Below, piece by piece: positions 9,358-17,717 of a stretch of 64,000 nt of DNA. Under the pieces are notes generated by a model. That model saw only the letters and a program-made list of their open reading frames with translations, was not told the DNA's origin and did not search any database. The position numbers and the translations under genes were made by a program. Numbering within the stretch: the stretch's first letter is position 1; each line of letters opens with the position of its first letter. The stretch is from assembly GCF_021028955.1 (NCBI RefSeq), contig NZ_JAIWPE010000009.1:18914-82913 (forward strand), in the 5' to 3' direction. The stretch comes from Salipaludibacillus sp. CUR1. GTDB lineage: Bacteria > Bacillota > Bacilli > Bacillales > Salisediminibacteriaceae.

Positions 9358-10260
9358 TTATAATCGGTTTTTCAGCCATTTCATCCACTCTTCTTCATTA
9401 TCTCCAACTAATAAAGGTTCATAAAACTTTTTGCTAGATTGAGGTATGTTTTTTACTGCTTCTCCTCCGAGTCCGATAACCAAATCAGGAAATACTTCTG
9501 TTAACCCGTCAGTAAGTTTTAATGTATCAGTCAAATGTTCCGTAAGTGTACAGGAAATAATGACCATTTTCGGAGTTATTTCTTTCACTGCGTCAATTAC
9601 ATCGTTACCAGGTATACCGGCACCTAAATACACTGTTTCATAACCTCTTCTCCGTAAATAAAAGTTAAAAATTAATAAACCAATTTCATGCTGCTCATTA
9701 GGTCCGCAAACAGTCACAACTTTTGGAAGTAAACCATTTACAGGCAAATGCTGAAAAACCATTCCAATTCTTGTCCGAAGGAAAGAGGTGGAAAAATGCT
9801 CATGAGCAATAGTAATTTCGTTTTTTTCCCATTTATCACCAACTTCAATAAGGATACTTCCTAGTATATGGATAACAACTTTTTCAATAGAAAAAACATT
9901 AAATGCGTAATCGAGTAATTCGTTTGCTTTTCTCTCTTCAAATTTAAGTAACGAATGAAGAATATCTTCTTTTATATTTTCCATCTGATTGTTGTTTGCC
10001 GTTTCATCTTTTACCGTTTCAATCACATCTTGTTTATCAAGTAATTCCACAGCTTGTCCGATAGTAAACCCGTGGTTAACTTTATTCACAATCCATTTTA
10101 ATACGTTTAACTGCTCATCTGTATAAAGGCGGTGTCCCGCATCATTTCTTATAGGCTCAATTAATTTATATCGTCGTTCCCACGCTCTAAGTGTGCCGGG
10201 ATGAATACCAAGCATAGTTGAAATAGCTTTAATATTATATTTCCCCTGATGGTCAGGCAT
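9358..10260 (-). CDS. MerR-family B12-binding regulator, CarH/LitR-type photoreceptor candidate
   Basis: A 300-residue protein with three parts. First is an N-terminal MerR winged helix (about residues 8-75, with GTLRAWERRY). A four-helix-bundle region (about 90-170) follows, then a Rossmann-type cobalamin-binding domain (about 180-300). It carries both signatures of adenosylcobalamin light sensors: W-x9-EH (W144, E154, H155; in Thermus CarH these are W131, E141, H142) and the Co-ligand motif E-x-H-x2-G (EQHEIG, His191; CarH His177). These proteins repress DNA in the dark as tetramers and release it when light breaks the Co-C bond. A light-sensing repressor role is therefore inferred. No carotenoid or photolyase gene is near. 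The ATG at 10260 has AGGTGA upstream. Confidence 0.85.
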   Translation of the reverse strand: MPDHQGKYNIKAISTMLGIHPGTLRAWERRYKLIEPIRNDAGHRLYTDEQLNVLKWIVNKVNHGFTIGQAVELLDKQDVIETVKDETANNNQMENIKEDILHSLLKFEERKANELLDYAFNVFSIEKVVIHILGSILIEVGDKWEKNEITIAHEHFSTSFLRTRIGMVFQHLPVNGLLPKVVTVCGPNEQHEIGLLIFNFYLRRRGYETVYLGAGIPGNDVIDAVKEITPKMVIISCTLTEHLTDTLKLTDGLTEVFPDLVIGLGGEAVKNIPQSSKKFYEPLLVGDNEEEWMKWLKNRL

Positions 10261-10298
10261 ACGCGTCACCTACTTCTTCATTTTATACTTCTAAGCTT

Positions 10299-10338
10299 AT
10301 TATAGTCTATTTGAGGTATTGTGCAACAATTGTTCAAC
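10299..10338 (-). promoter_or_regulatory. Sigma-A promoter of the CarH/LitR-like gene with overlapping inverted repeat
   Basis: On the minus strand: -35 TTGCAC (10321-10326), 16-nt spacer, -10 TATAAT (10299-10304). An 18-bp imperfect palindrome, GTTGAACAATTGTTGCAC (10321-10338), covers the -35 and is centred on AATT. A repressor bound there would block the promoter, so autoregulation is likely; this is inference. Confidence 0.7.
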
Positions 10339-10482
10339 ATTTATAAACTCATTATACATTCTAAAGGAGAAAAATGTTTAAGAGCCTCCCCGGGTGAAAA
10401 GAGGCAGCAACACATATGAAAGAAAGGCCCCCTGGCAGTGAGCCAGTTTTACTAAAAGAGTTCCGGCCGGCATATAGCTGTA

Positions 10483-11265
10483 CTAAAAACCGCTTTCTTC
10501 ACTGTTTATATTATGAGGGGGCCGCTTTTTCAAGGTGAAAAGATGTATCTGTGGTTTGGCACCTAGACGGAAAGGTATTCCTGTTGTCCCAAACCCGTTG
10601 CTGATAAATACAGGAATATTGTTTTTCACTTTCCATCCGCCTTTTTCTCCCGCTGCCAATGGTCCAAGCCTGATTTGTCCTCCATGTGTGTGGCCAGACA
10701 GTACAGCTTCCACTTTCCGGTTAGAATTGAATAAAAGGTTTGCTGTTTCCGGGTTATGACTGACAAGGATGACTGGTTCGTTTGCATCTTGCAGTGCCTG
10801 GTTTATGTCAGCATGAAGTGTTCCTAAATCTTCAACTCCAGCAAGTGTCCATTTCGCCCCCGGGTGATCAATATAATAAGAAGAATTATTAAGCTGGTGA
10901 ATATTATACTTATCCAATAATTGTTTTAACTTTTTTTCCCCAAATTCGTAATCATTATTCCCCCATACAAAGAAAGCTGTTCCTAAAGATGAGAGAAAGG
11001 ATAAATTCTGGCTGATAATTTCTTCAGGAACTCCTTTTTCAACTGCATCGCCTCCAATAATAACAAAATCAACAGGCGGAAGTTTAGAAAACATGTCTTC
11101 TTTTATAAGCCGTTTATGTAAATCAGTAATAAAAAGCAGTTTTTGTGTATGTTCTATACCTGGAAGCATAATTTCCTCTTCAGTAATCACTAAACCTTTT
11201 GCTTGATAATAGGAATAAATAAAAATCAAAATTAAAACTGTCACTAAAAAAACAACTATAAACAT
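10483..11265 (-). CDS. ypbG: Membrane-anchored metallophosphoesterase YpbG
   Basis: A 260-residue protein with one N-terminal membrane segment (about residues 2-20) and a calcineurin-like phosphoesterase fold. The five metal-binding blocks are all visible: DLH, GGD, GNND, SHNPE and GHTHGGQ. The substrate is not known. The length and position (between mecB and ypbF in the B. subtilis order) fit YpbG. The ATG has AAGGAG upstream. In this window accessory genes have been inserted on both sides of it: the CarH-like regulator and the fhs/oxidoreductase cluster. Confidence 0.88.
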   Translation of the reverse strand: MFIVVFLVTVLILIFIYSYYQAKGLVITEEEIMLPGIEHTQKLLFITDLHKRLIKEDMFSKLPPVDFVIIGGDAVEKGVPEEIISQNLSFLSSLGTAFFVWGNNDYEFGEKKLKQLLDKYNIHQLNNSSYYIDHPGAKWTLAGVEDLGTLHADINQALQDANEPVILVSHNPETANLLFNSNRKVEAVLSGHTHGGQIRLGPLAAGEKGGWKVKNNIPVFISNGFGTTGIPFRLGAKPQIHLFTLKKRPPHNINSEESGF

Positions 11266-11404
11266 GAGCAGCTCCTTTTTTTACTGCAAGTCTGATCTTA
11301 ACGAATTTGATTCAGTATATCTTAAAATGTTTTAAACGACAATCATTTGAAAAGCTTTATCCTGAACTGTAGTGAAAGTCTAATTTTCCTGCATGGCAGA
11401 AGCA

Positions 11405-11625
11405 GACTGTTAGATATAAAAACGAGCCTGGGACAAAACTAAAGCCAGGTTTGTAAGACGGCCAATCATTCTATTCAGACATTTGATAAGGCGTGGGTAA
11501 GCGCCCGCCTGGCGGCCTGCAATCACTTCTTTTTCAAAAAAACAGCCGGACAAAATTCGAAAATTTTGTCCGGCTTTCTTTATGATTACTATTCTTTTGT
11601 CCTGCCTCTGATCAAAAAAGGAGCA
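11405..11625. repeat. Interspersed non-coding element, copy 1
   Basis: About 220 bp between ypbG and fhs. The left end reads GAGCCTGGGACAAAACTAAA. The right end, on the minus strand, reads GAGGCAGGACAAAAGAATAG and runs on into a hairpin. Both ends, and the inner GCCAGGCGG block, occur again in inverse orientation at 26773-27362. No protein is encoded. With the flanks it accounts for the whole 388-bp gap before fhs. Confidence 0.75.
11544..11575 (-). terminator. Terminator-like hairpin after fhs
   Basis: Perfect 14-bp stem with a CGAA loop (11544-11557 and 11562-11575), inside the repeat element. On the minus strand it is followed by TGTTTTTTT, so it probably terminates the fhs transcript. 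Confidence 0.85.
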
Positions 11626-11653
11626 CCTTTTTCTTTCCTGTTTAACAGTCCTG

Positions 11654-13336
11654 CTAAAATAAACCGAGAGCTTTTCCACTTTCATCTACATCCATTTTAA
11701 CCGCTGCTGGTTCTTTTGGCAGCCCCGGCATTGTCATAACATTTCCAGTAAGTGCTACTATAAAGCCGGCTCCTACTGAAGGTTTTAATTCTCGGACGGA
11801 TATAATAAAGTCCTCAGGTCTTCCCAGCTTTTTAGGGTCGTCTGATAATGAATACTGCGTTTTAGCCATACAGACAGGGTACTTCCCCCAACCATTATCT
11901 TCATAAATTTTCATTTGTTTTCTTGCTTGCGGAGAAAATTCTACACCCTTAGCGCCATACACCCTTTTAGCAATAGATTCGACTTTTTCTTCGATGGACG
12001 TATTCAGCTCATACATGTGGGTAAAGTCCTTTTCACCCTCATCAATTTCTTTTACAACTCGCTCAGCCAGGGCTATTCCCCCTTCTCCGCCTTTTGCCCA
12101 TACATCAGCAAGCTCTACATTAATGCCTTGGTCCTCGCACCAGGATTTTAAGGCATCAATTTCAGCATCCGTATCGTGGATGAAACGGTTTATAGCTACC
12201 ACATGCGGCAAACCGAACGAGCGGATTGTTTCTACATGCTTCTTTAAATTAGCAAGGCCCTTTTTAAGTGCCTGAACATTTTCTTCTTTTAAATTGTCTT
12301 TAGGAACACCGCCGTGCATCTTCAATGCTCTGATAGTTGCTACTATAACGACAAGGCTCGGATCTATCTCCCCTGCCCTCGTTTTTATATCAAGAAACTT
12401 CTCTGCTCCTAAATCGGCTCCGAAACCTGCTTCAGTTACCACATAATCGCCCAGTTTAGAGGCCATTTTTGTCGCTATAACACTGTTGCACCCATGTGCT
12501 ATATTAGCGAAAGGCCCACCGTGTATTAAAGCAGGGGTGTTCTCCAGCGTTTGAACGAGGTTAGGTTTCATAGCATCTTTTAATAATAACGTTAAAGCAC
12601 CTTCAGCTTTTAAATCTTTCGCAGTAACCGGCTCATCTTTTTCAGTATAAGCAACTACAATTTTAGCCAGCCGTTCTTTCAGATCCTTAAGGCTTGTAGC
12701 AAGGCATAAAATGGCCATAATTTCAGATGCGACTGTAATATCGAACCCTGACTCCCTGGGAACGCCTTGTAAAGGACCGCCCAGTCCTACGACTACCTGA
12801 CGGAGCGCTCGGTCATTCATATCGAGAACCCGTTTCCAAACCACTCTTCTGACATCGATGTTAAGTTCATTTCCCCGGTGAACATGATTATCAAGCATAG
12901 CAGCCAAAGCGTTATGTGCTGTAGTAATGGCATGAATATCTCCGGTAAAATGAAGATTGATATCTTCCATAGGGACAACCTGGGAATAACCACCGCCGGC
13001 AGCACCGCCTTTAATTCCCATAGTGGGGCCAAGAGATGGTTCTCTTAAAGCAATCATCGTTTTCTTGTTAATTTTATTTAAAGCCTGGCCCAATCCTACC
13101 GTAACTGTTGATTTCCCTTCCCCTGCCGGTGTCGGGTTAATTGCTGTTACAAGAATTACTTTTCCATCAGGCTCATCCTTTAATCTGTCCATAACTGATA
13201 AAGAAAGTTTAGCCTTATAATGGCCGTAAGGTTCCCATTCATCCTCTTTTAAGCGAAGGTCACTTACCAGTTCTTTAACTTTTACCATGCTGCTTGCTTG
13301 TGCAATTTCAATATCGGATTTAACATCCTGACCCAT
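11654..13336 (-). CDS. fhs: Formate-tetrahydrofolate ligase
   Basis: ATP-dependent synthesis of 10-formyl-tetrahydrofolate from formate and THF, feeding purine and formyl-Met synthesis. The 560-residue product is full length, with the P-loop TPAGEGKST at residues 69-77, followed by [21 protein letters not shown], a family signature. It starts at ATG 13336, downstream of the oxidoreductase operon on the same strand with a 64-nt gap, so it may be cotranscribed. B. subtilis lacks fhs here, so this is accessory content. C1 metabolism beside a ferredoxin oxidoreductase is a pairing more usual in anaerobes. Confidence 0.95.
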   Translation of the reverse strand: MGQDVKSDIEIAQASSMVKVKELVSDLRLKEDEWEPYGHYKAKLSLSVMDRLKDEPDGKVILVTAINPTPAGEGKSTVTVGLGQALNKINKKTMIALREPSLGPTMGIKGGAAGGGYSQVVPMEDINLHFTGDIHAITTAHNALAAMLDNHVHRGNELNIDVRRVVWKRVLDMNDRALRQVVVGLGGPLQGVPRESGFDITVASEIMAILCLATSLKDLKERLAKIVVAYTEKDEPVTAKDLKAEGALTLLLKDAMKPNLVQTLENTPALIHGGPFANIAHGCNSVIATKMASKLGDYVVTEAGFGADLGAEKFLDIKTRAGEIDPSLVVIVATIRALKMHGGVPKDNLKEENVQALKKGLANLKKHVETIRSFGLPHVVAINRFIHDTDAEIDALKSWCEDQGINVELADVWAKGGEGGIALAERVVKEIDEGEKDFTHMYELNTSIEEKVESIAKRVYGAKGVEFSPQARKQMKIYEDNGWGKYPVCMAKTQYSLSDDPKKLGRPEDFIISVRELKPSVGAGFIVALTGNVMTMPGLPKEPAAVKMDVDESGKALGLF

Positions 13337-13400
13337 GTCATCACTCCTCTATCTGCTTTTAAAGTACATTTAAGTACATGAGATATTTTAACATCTTTTA

Positions 13401-13958
13401 TCAATTTATAGAAGAAAGCGCTTTCCTTATTATTTTTTCTCCTCTTAATATTGCTTGTCTGTTGACTGGAATTAAATGGTCTTTTTTCGTGCCGAGCAGA
13501 TAGGTTAAAGCAGACAAAAGACTTTCAGCTTTTAAAATACCCGTTTTAGTTATAAAAGCACCGAGAATCACCATCCCTGCAGTCCTCTGTTCATTTAATT
13601 CATTTGCTACAGTCAAGGCTGGTATCAGGTGAACAGTTATATCTTTTCTCCCGCTCTGCACGGTTACAAGATCTTCATTAATAAAAATTTCTCCTCCTTC
13701 TTTTACTGAAGGCTCAAACTTTTGGAATGAAGGATTATTCAGGGCAATGAGTGATGTCGGCCTGTCAATCACCGGGGAACCGAATTTACTGTCACTTATA
13801 ACAACTGACACATTTGCCGTTCCGCCCCTTTGTTCAGGTCCGTAGGAAGGGAGCCAGGAAACCTCTTTCCCTTCTTTCATGGCAGCGTAGGCAAGCAGCT
13901 GCCCCATTGACATGACTCCCTGCCCTCCAAACCCAGCGATAATTAATTCCTGTTTCAT
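13401..13958 (-). CDS. 2-oxoacid:ferredoxin oxidoreductase, gamma subunit
   Basis: A 185-residue subunit of the gamma family (IAGFGGQGVMSMGQLL at the N-terminus, PSYGPEQRGGTANV about residue 45). It works with the TPP-binding beta and the alpha subunit in CoA-dependent oxidative decarboxylation of a 2-oxoacid with ferredoxin as acceptor. It overlaps the beta gene by one base, so translation is coupled. The exact substrate (branched-chain 2-oxoacid or 2-oxoglutarate) cannot be read from this subunit. Confidence 0.88.
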   Translation of the reverse strand: MKQELIIAGFGGQGVMSMGQLLAYAAMKEGKEVSWLPSYGPEQRGGTANVSVVISDSKFGSPVIDRPTSLIALNNPSFQKFEPSVKEGGEIFINEDLVTVQSGRKDITVHLIPALTVANELNEQRTAGMVILGAFITKTGILKAESLLSALTYLLGTKKDHLIPVNRQAILRGEKIIRKALSSIN

Positions 13959-14716
13959 TATACCCCCTCCCTTTCCTTCCGGATATCTTTATAAATCCCT
14001 AATGGATAATATGGGATCATTTCATCCCGCACCCAATCTAAAGATTCTTCGGGGGTAAGGCCCCAATTAGTTGGACAAGTCGATAAAACTTCTATTAAAG
14101 AAAACCCTTGCTGTTTTTCCTGTGTTTCAAAAGCTTTACGAATAGCTTTTTTTGCTTTAATGATATGAGGAACATTATGAGTAGAAACTCTTTCTATATA
14201 AGTGCTGCCATCAAGAGTAGCCAGCATTTCGGAGACCCTTATAGGAAGCCCTTGGGCACGAGGCGTTCTGCCCCCCGGAGAAGTAGCTGTTTTTTGCCCT
14301 ATTAATGAAGTTGGAGCCATTTGCCCCCCTGTCATTCCGTAAATAGCATTATTAACAAAAATTACAGTTATGTTCTCGCTTCGTGCGGCGCTGTGCACAA
14401 TCTCTCCCATGCCTATAGAAGCAAGATCTCCGTCTCCCTGATACGTAAAGACCAGCCGGTCATCCGGCAGAACCCTTTTAATCCCAGTAGCTACTGCTGG
14501 GGCCCGTCCGTGAGCGGCCTGAGTCATGTCACAATTAAAATAGTCATAAGCCAATACTGAACAGCCTACCGATGCGACTCCTACGGTTCTCTCCAATGCC
14601 CCGAGTTCCTCAAGCGTTTCAGCCACAAGCCTGTGAATAATCCCGTGAGTACACCCGGGACAATAGTGGGTTTCATTGTCTTTTAAACCTTCTGTTCTTT
14701 CAAAGACAGTTTTCAT
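13958..14716 (-). CDS. 2-oxoacid:ferredoxin oxidoreductase, beta (TPP-binding) subunit
   Basis: A 252-residue TPP-dependent subunit. The CPGC motif near residue 20 and later cysteines fit the proximal Fe-S cluster. [12 protein letters not shown] followed by [11 protein letters not shown] is the TPP/Mg binding signature. It is just 1 nt out of overlap on each side with alpha and gamma. The set delta-alpha-beta-gamma matches the four-subunit Vor/Kor group of anaerobes and archaea. The family assignment is strong; substrate is unresolved. Confidence 0.9.
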   Translation of the reverse strand: MKTVFERTEGLKDNETHYCPGCTHGIIHRLVAETLEELGALERTVGVASVGCSVLAYDYFNCDMTQAAHGRAPAVATGIKRVLPDDRLVFTYQGDGDLASIGMGEIVHSAARSENITVIFVNNAIYGMTGGQMAPTSLIGQKTATSPGGRTPRAQGLPIRVSEMLATLDGSTYIERVSTHNVPHIIKAKKAIRKAFETQEKQQGFSLIEVLSTCPTNWGLTPEESLDWVRDEMIPYYPLGIYKDIRKEREGV

Positions 14717-15780
14717 CAGGCAGTCACTCCTTTTCCAAGCTTCTTAATAGCTTCATAAATCTCTTCCACTGAAGGGATGACGCCTCCTGTTCTTCCGTAG
14801 AAGCTTACCGGGGTTTTGCCTTCAACTGCAAGCCTGACATCTTCTACCATCTGCCCTGCACTCATTTCCACAGCAAGAATTCCTTTAACGTCTTCACTTA
14901 TACGGGAAATTACTTCACTGGGAAAAGGCCATAAAGTGACCGGGCGGATAAGGCCGATTTTCATTCCTTCTTCCCTCGCTTTTTCAATGGCGCTTTGCAC
15001 CATTCTGGCAACTGTTCCATAGGCTATAACGATGTGTTCCGCATCTTCTGTATATAATGATTCCACCTTAATTTCCTGCTTTTTTATCTTGCTGTATTTT
15101 TCCTGAAGCCGATTATTTCTCTCTTCAAGTTTAATATCACTCAAATCTAATGAGGTAATCACTCTTGGAGGACCGTCTCCTTCTGTACCGGAAGTTGCCC
15201 ACTCTTTCTCTTTAAATTCCTTTTCTTTTATGTCTCTGAATTCTACCGGTTCCATCATTTGCCCAAGCATACCGTCACCGAGCAGAATAACCGGAGTTCT
15301 ATAGTCGTCTGCTATTCTAAATGCTTCAGAGGTCAGTTCAATAATTTCCTGAAGCGTACTTGGCGCCAGAACAGGTGTATAATAATCACCGTGGCCGCCT
15401 CCTTTAGTCACCTGAAAGTAATCAGATTGAGCAGGCTGAATATTTCCAAGGCCTGGCCCGCCTCTTCCGATATTTACAATCACCGCCGGCAATTCAGCCC
15501 CTGCCAGGTAAGAGATTCCTTCCTGCTTTAAACTGAATCCTGGACTGGATGAAGACGTCATTACTCTGACACCGGCAGATGCCGCCCCATAAACCATATT
15601 GATAGCAGCCACTTCACTCTCAGCCTGCAGGAAAAGGCCATTGACTTCAGGAAGCCTTTTTGCCATATATGCGACCAGTTCACTTTGAGGTGTAATGGGA
15701 TAGCCAAAAAAATAAACGCACCCGGCATGTATAGCCGCTTCACCAATCACTTCATTTCCTTTCATTAATACTTTCCCCAT
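14716..15780 (-). CDS. 2-oxoacid:ferredoxin oxidoreductase, alpha subunit (VorB-like)
   Basis: A 354-residue alpha subunit. It begins [20 protein letters not shown] and carries [24 protein letters not shown] and [17 protein letters not shown], the pattern I recognise from proteins labelled VorB (3-methyl-2-oxobutanoate ferredoxin oxidoreductase). The ATG at 15780 is preferred because AGAAGGGG lies just upstream; the next ATG upstream (15798) would begin right at the ferredoxin stop. It forms one operon with the ferredoxin, beta and gamma genes. Confidence 0.88.
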   Translation of the reverse strand: MGKVLMKGNEVIGEAAIHAGCVYFFGYPITPQSELVAYMAKRLPEVNGLFLQAESEVAAINMVYGAASAGVRVMTSSSSPGFSLKQEGISYLAGAELPAVIVNIGRGGPGLGNIQPAQSDYFQVTKGGGHGDYYTPVLAPSTLQEIIELTSEAFRIADDYRTPVILLGDGMLGQMMEPVEFRDIKEKEFKEKEWATSGTEGDGPPRVITSLDLSDIKLEERNNRLQEKYSKIKKQEIKVESLYTEDAEHIVIAYGTVARMVQSAIEKAREEGMKIGLIRPVTLWPFPSEVISRISEDVKGILAVEMSAGQMVEDVRLAVEGKTPVSFYGRTGGVIPSVEEIYEAIKKLGKGVTA

Positions 15781-15798
15781 AAGATCCCCTTCTCTCAT

Positions 15799-16026
15799 TT
15801 ATGATGCTTTTCTTTTTTTTCGCTCAGGACGTTTTATTGTTATTACTGCATCAGGACAAATAATCGCACAGGCAGAGCAGCTGGTGCATGCTTCCTGGTC
15901 AACTGCTTCAGCAGGCTGATACCCTTTTTTATTAACCTTTCCAGATAACTTAATAATTTCCTGAGGGCATACATTTACACAAAGTGAGCATCCTTTGCAC
16001 CTTTCTTCTCTAAAAGTTACTCTCAT
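15799..16026 (-). CDS. Ferredoxin-type delta subunit, 2x[4Fe-4S]
   Basis: A 75-residue bacterial-type ferredoxin with two classic clusters, CKGCSLCVNVCP and CTSCSACAIICP, and a basic C-terminal tail. In the oxidoreductase it passes electrons from the TPP subunit to free ferredoxin. The ATG at 16026 has AGGAGGGG 7 nt upstream. It lies 18 nt before the alpha gene start and 22 nt after the ATPase gene. Confidence 0.93.
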   Translation of the reverse strand: MRVTFREERCKGCSLCVNVCPQEIIKLSGKVNKKGYQPAEAVDQEACTSCSACAIICPDAVITIKRPERKKRKAS

Positions 16027-16048
16027 TAAATTTCCCCTCCTTTTTAGA

Positions 16049-16732
16049 TCACTGCTGCCAAGGTGGCACGAGTTTGCGGCTAAACAGAAAAACATTGTTA
16101 AGTGATTCACATAATGATTTCTCTTTTAAAGACCAATACTCCTTTTTTTCGAGCATGTTGTAAACCAGCGGAATAGCCAATTCCTGCCCGACTTCTTTAC
16201 AAACAGCGGCCGACCGCAAATAGTCCTCTGCAGTCATTTCACCCCCGCCTAAATGCGTATTATTTATCAAGCCTGTCACTTTAAGCCTTGAACTTCTTTC
16301 CACTCCCCTGATAGCTGAAATAATCCCTTCTACAGAAGAAACATGCGGTCTGTTAAGGTTAACAACAAATAAAAAATCATAGCCCCGTTCTTTTAATAGT
16401 GAAGAAAACTGCCCCAGTACGGCACCTCCGTCGGCATCACCGCCCACATCTAAAATAAGGTTAGCTGAATAGTCTTTAAGCCTGGCAGTTATTTCCCCGG
16501 TTACTATCGGCAAATCGGCTTTCATCAATTTGTTATCCGGTGCTACAAGCCTGATCCCTTCCTCAGCTAATTTATCTTTATAATCCCTCGACCGGAAATA
16601 GGGATTTATAATATCCAGATCACATAAAAACGTGCGGTTTAGCCTGCGGCTTAATTCAATTGATTTCTCTATGGCAAATTCTGTTTTGCCGCTCCCGTAA
16701 TGCCCCGTCACAATTAAACACTTCTCCTCCAA
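16049..16732 (-). CDS. P-loop ATPase (CobQ/MinD-like) of the oxidoreductase operon
   Basis: A 227-residue protein with an N-terminal P-loop (VTGHYGSGKTE), a DLDIINPYFRSRD switch-like block and DVGGDADG further on. This layout fits a SIMIBI-type ATPase. Its function is not known. As first gene of the operon it may aid assembly of, or regulate, the oxidoreductase; this is inference only. TTG at 16732 is chosen: GGGGGAGA precedes it, and the promoter and cre site lie inside the N-terminal extension of the longer ATG frame (16810), which has no ribosome binding site. Confidence 0.75.
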   Translation of the reverse strand: MEEKCLIVTGHYGSGKTEFAIEKSIELSRRLNRTFLCDLDIINPYFRSRDYKDKLAEEGIRLVAPDNKLMKADLPIVTGEITARLKDYSANLILDVGGDADGGAVLGQFSSLLKERGYDFLFVVNLNRPHVSSVEGIISAIRGVERSSRLKVTGLINNTHLGGGEMTAEDYLRSAAVCKEVGQELAIPLVYNMLEKKEYWSLKEKSLCESLNNVFLFSRKLVPPWQQ

Positions 16733-16759
16733 ATAATCTCCCCCTCTCCTGCTCCCTTC

Positions 16760-16789
16760 ATTATAATCTGATGTTGAAAACGCTTTCAA
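16760..16789 (-). promoter_or_regulatory. Promoter with consensus cre (CcpA) site
   Basis: On the minus strand: -35 TTGAAA (16784-16789), 18-nt spacer, -10 TATAAT (16760-16765). Bases 16775-16788, TGAAAACGCTTTCA, match the cre consensus TGWAANCGNTNWCA at every fixed position and overlap the -35 and spacer. Catabolite repression of the oxidoreductase operon by CcpA is predicted. Confidence 0.75.
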
Positions 16790-16859
16790 TATAGTTGAAG
16801 TTTTATTCATAAAAACGTTAAAAATAGGTGAAATTTTTTAAATATTTTTCAATAAAAAA

Positions 16860-16877
16860 GCACCTTTTATCAGGCGC
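16860..16877 (-). terminator. Short terminator after the gene at 16903
   Basis: 5-bp stem with one G-U pair (16860-16864 and 16873-16877), followed on the minus strand by six or more Ts. Weak stem but well placed. Confidence 0.55.
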
Positions 16878-16902
16878 TTAAGAAAATACTGATATTTTCG
16901 GT

Positions 16903-17166
16903 CTAGTTGAACTTTTGGAGCATATTAAGCCATTTATCTACAGGGACATTGTCTAATTTTTTTAAAAGTTCGTTTACTTCTTTACTTTTCAAATCTCCCG
17001 CAAGTACAACCTCAACCGTCTGGTTAACATCAAGAATTACTGCTCTTACTCTTAAAACTTTTGTAAGCAAAGCTATGATGACTGCAATCTGCTGTGGTGT
17101 TAAGGCCTTAATCTCCTCGTTAATAAATGTATTTTTTCTGAAAGCTTGTTTTTTATCCGTATTCAT
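16903..17166 (-). CDS. Hypothetical protein, 87 residues
   Basis: Not recognised. The product begins MNTDKKQAFRKN. It has a hydrophobic centre (AVIIALLTKVLRVRAVIL) and a charged helical C-terminus, with no Cys. The ATG at 17166 has GGGAG 6 nt upstream, and a weak terminator follows. It sits between the oxidoreductase operon and a tiny membrane-protein gene, all on the minus strand. The coding case rests on the ribosome binding site, the intact frame and amphipathic patterning. Confidence 0.6.
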   Translation of the reverse strand: MNTDKKQAFRKNTFINEEIKALTPQQIAVIIALLTKVLRVRAVILDVNQTVEVVLAGDLKSKEVNELLKKLDNVPVDKWLNMLQKFN

Positions 17167-17219
17167 CCCTTTCTCCCAGTTTCCCACTAGAACCACACCT
17201 TAAATAAATTAAACAATTT

Positions 17220-17354
17220 TTAAGAAAGTAAAAGAACGTCCGGTATACCAGCCTCTTCAATTCCGTTTCCAATGCCCAAAATAAACGATATTATAATAAC
17301 AAGCAGCACCACTGTCAATATAGGGTCCAGTCTTGTTCCTTTAAGATCTTCCAC
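17220..17354 (-). CDS. Small single-span membrane protein, unknown
   Basis: 44 residues: a short charged head (MEDLKGTRLD), one strongly hydrophobic span (about residues 12-28) and an acidic tail. Start codons ATG 17360, GTG 17357 and GTG 17354 follow each other in frame; GAGGTG lies 6 nt before the GTG at 17354, which fits best. No function is recognised. Tandem placement with the 16903-17166 gene suggests a shared transcript. Confidence 0.55.
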   Translation of the reverse strand: MEDLKGTRLDPILTVVLLVIIISFILGIGNGIEEAGIPDVLLLS

Positions 17355-17441
17355 CACCATCACCTCTCATCTTCGTCTCCATATTATATGAAAGGGAGTC
17401 CTTTTCGTTGAAGAAACTTTTCTGAGTTTATGAAAAACCCG

Positions 17442-17470
17442 TTGAAAATAATTACTCCATTCGATATAAT
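17442..17470 (+). promoter_or_regulatory. Sigma-A promoter for the 17513 gene
   Basis: TTGAAA (17442-17447), 17-nt spacer, TATAAT (17465-17470): near-perfect sigma-A elements, 43 nt before the start codon. Confidence 0.75.
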
Positions 17471-17512
17471 AAATGTATCAGAATATTCTGTCTTTTGGAG
17501 GTGGAGATACTG

Positions 17513-17716
17513 TTGAGTATTATCACATGTAAAAAACAGTTTCTTGTCACTGATGAAGATTTTTTAGAGTTAAAAAAATTGGGATTGCCGATTGAAGTTT
17601 TCTGTCCAGTCTTATGTAAAACTGTCGCGTTTGGTTTTTTGGAAAACTGGGATTTAAATCATGCCCGTGTAAGCGGGAACCAGTTTGCGAGAGAGGAAGT
17701 TATTTTTTTCGGATAA
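17513..17716 (+). CDS. Hypothetical protein, 67 residues
   Basis: Not recognised. It starts at TTG 17513 after GGAGGTGGAG, under a strong sigma-A promoter, and ends just before a 14-bp terminator. The product begins MSIITCKKQFLVTDEDF and holds a CPVLC pair. The frame, promoter, ribosome binding site and terminator together make a complete transcription unit, so the gene is likely real although I know of no family. Confidence 0.65.
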   Translation: MSIITCKKQFLVTDEDFLELKKLGLPIEVFCPVLCKTVAFGFLENWDLNHARVSGNQFAREEVIFFG

Positions 17717-17717
17717 G

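Noticed and set aside
11410..11685. 91-codon minus-strand frame
   Set aside because: It overlaps the end of fhs and runs through the repeat element's hairpin; composition is not protein-like.
13414..13425. GAAAGCGCTTTC palindrome resembling a cre site
   Set aside because: It lies inside the gamma-subunit coding region and lacks the outer TG/CA of cre.
16733..16810. ATG 16810 as start of the operon-leading ATPase
   Set aside because: It has no ribosome binding site, and the promoter and cre site lie within this stretch; TTG 16732 is better.
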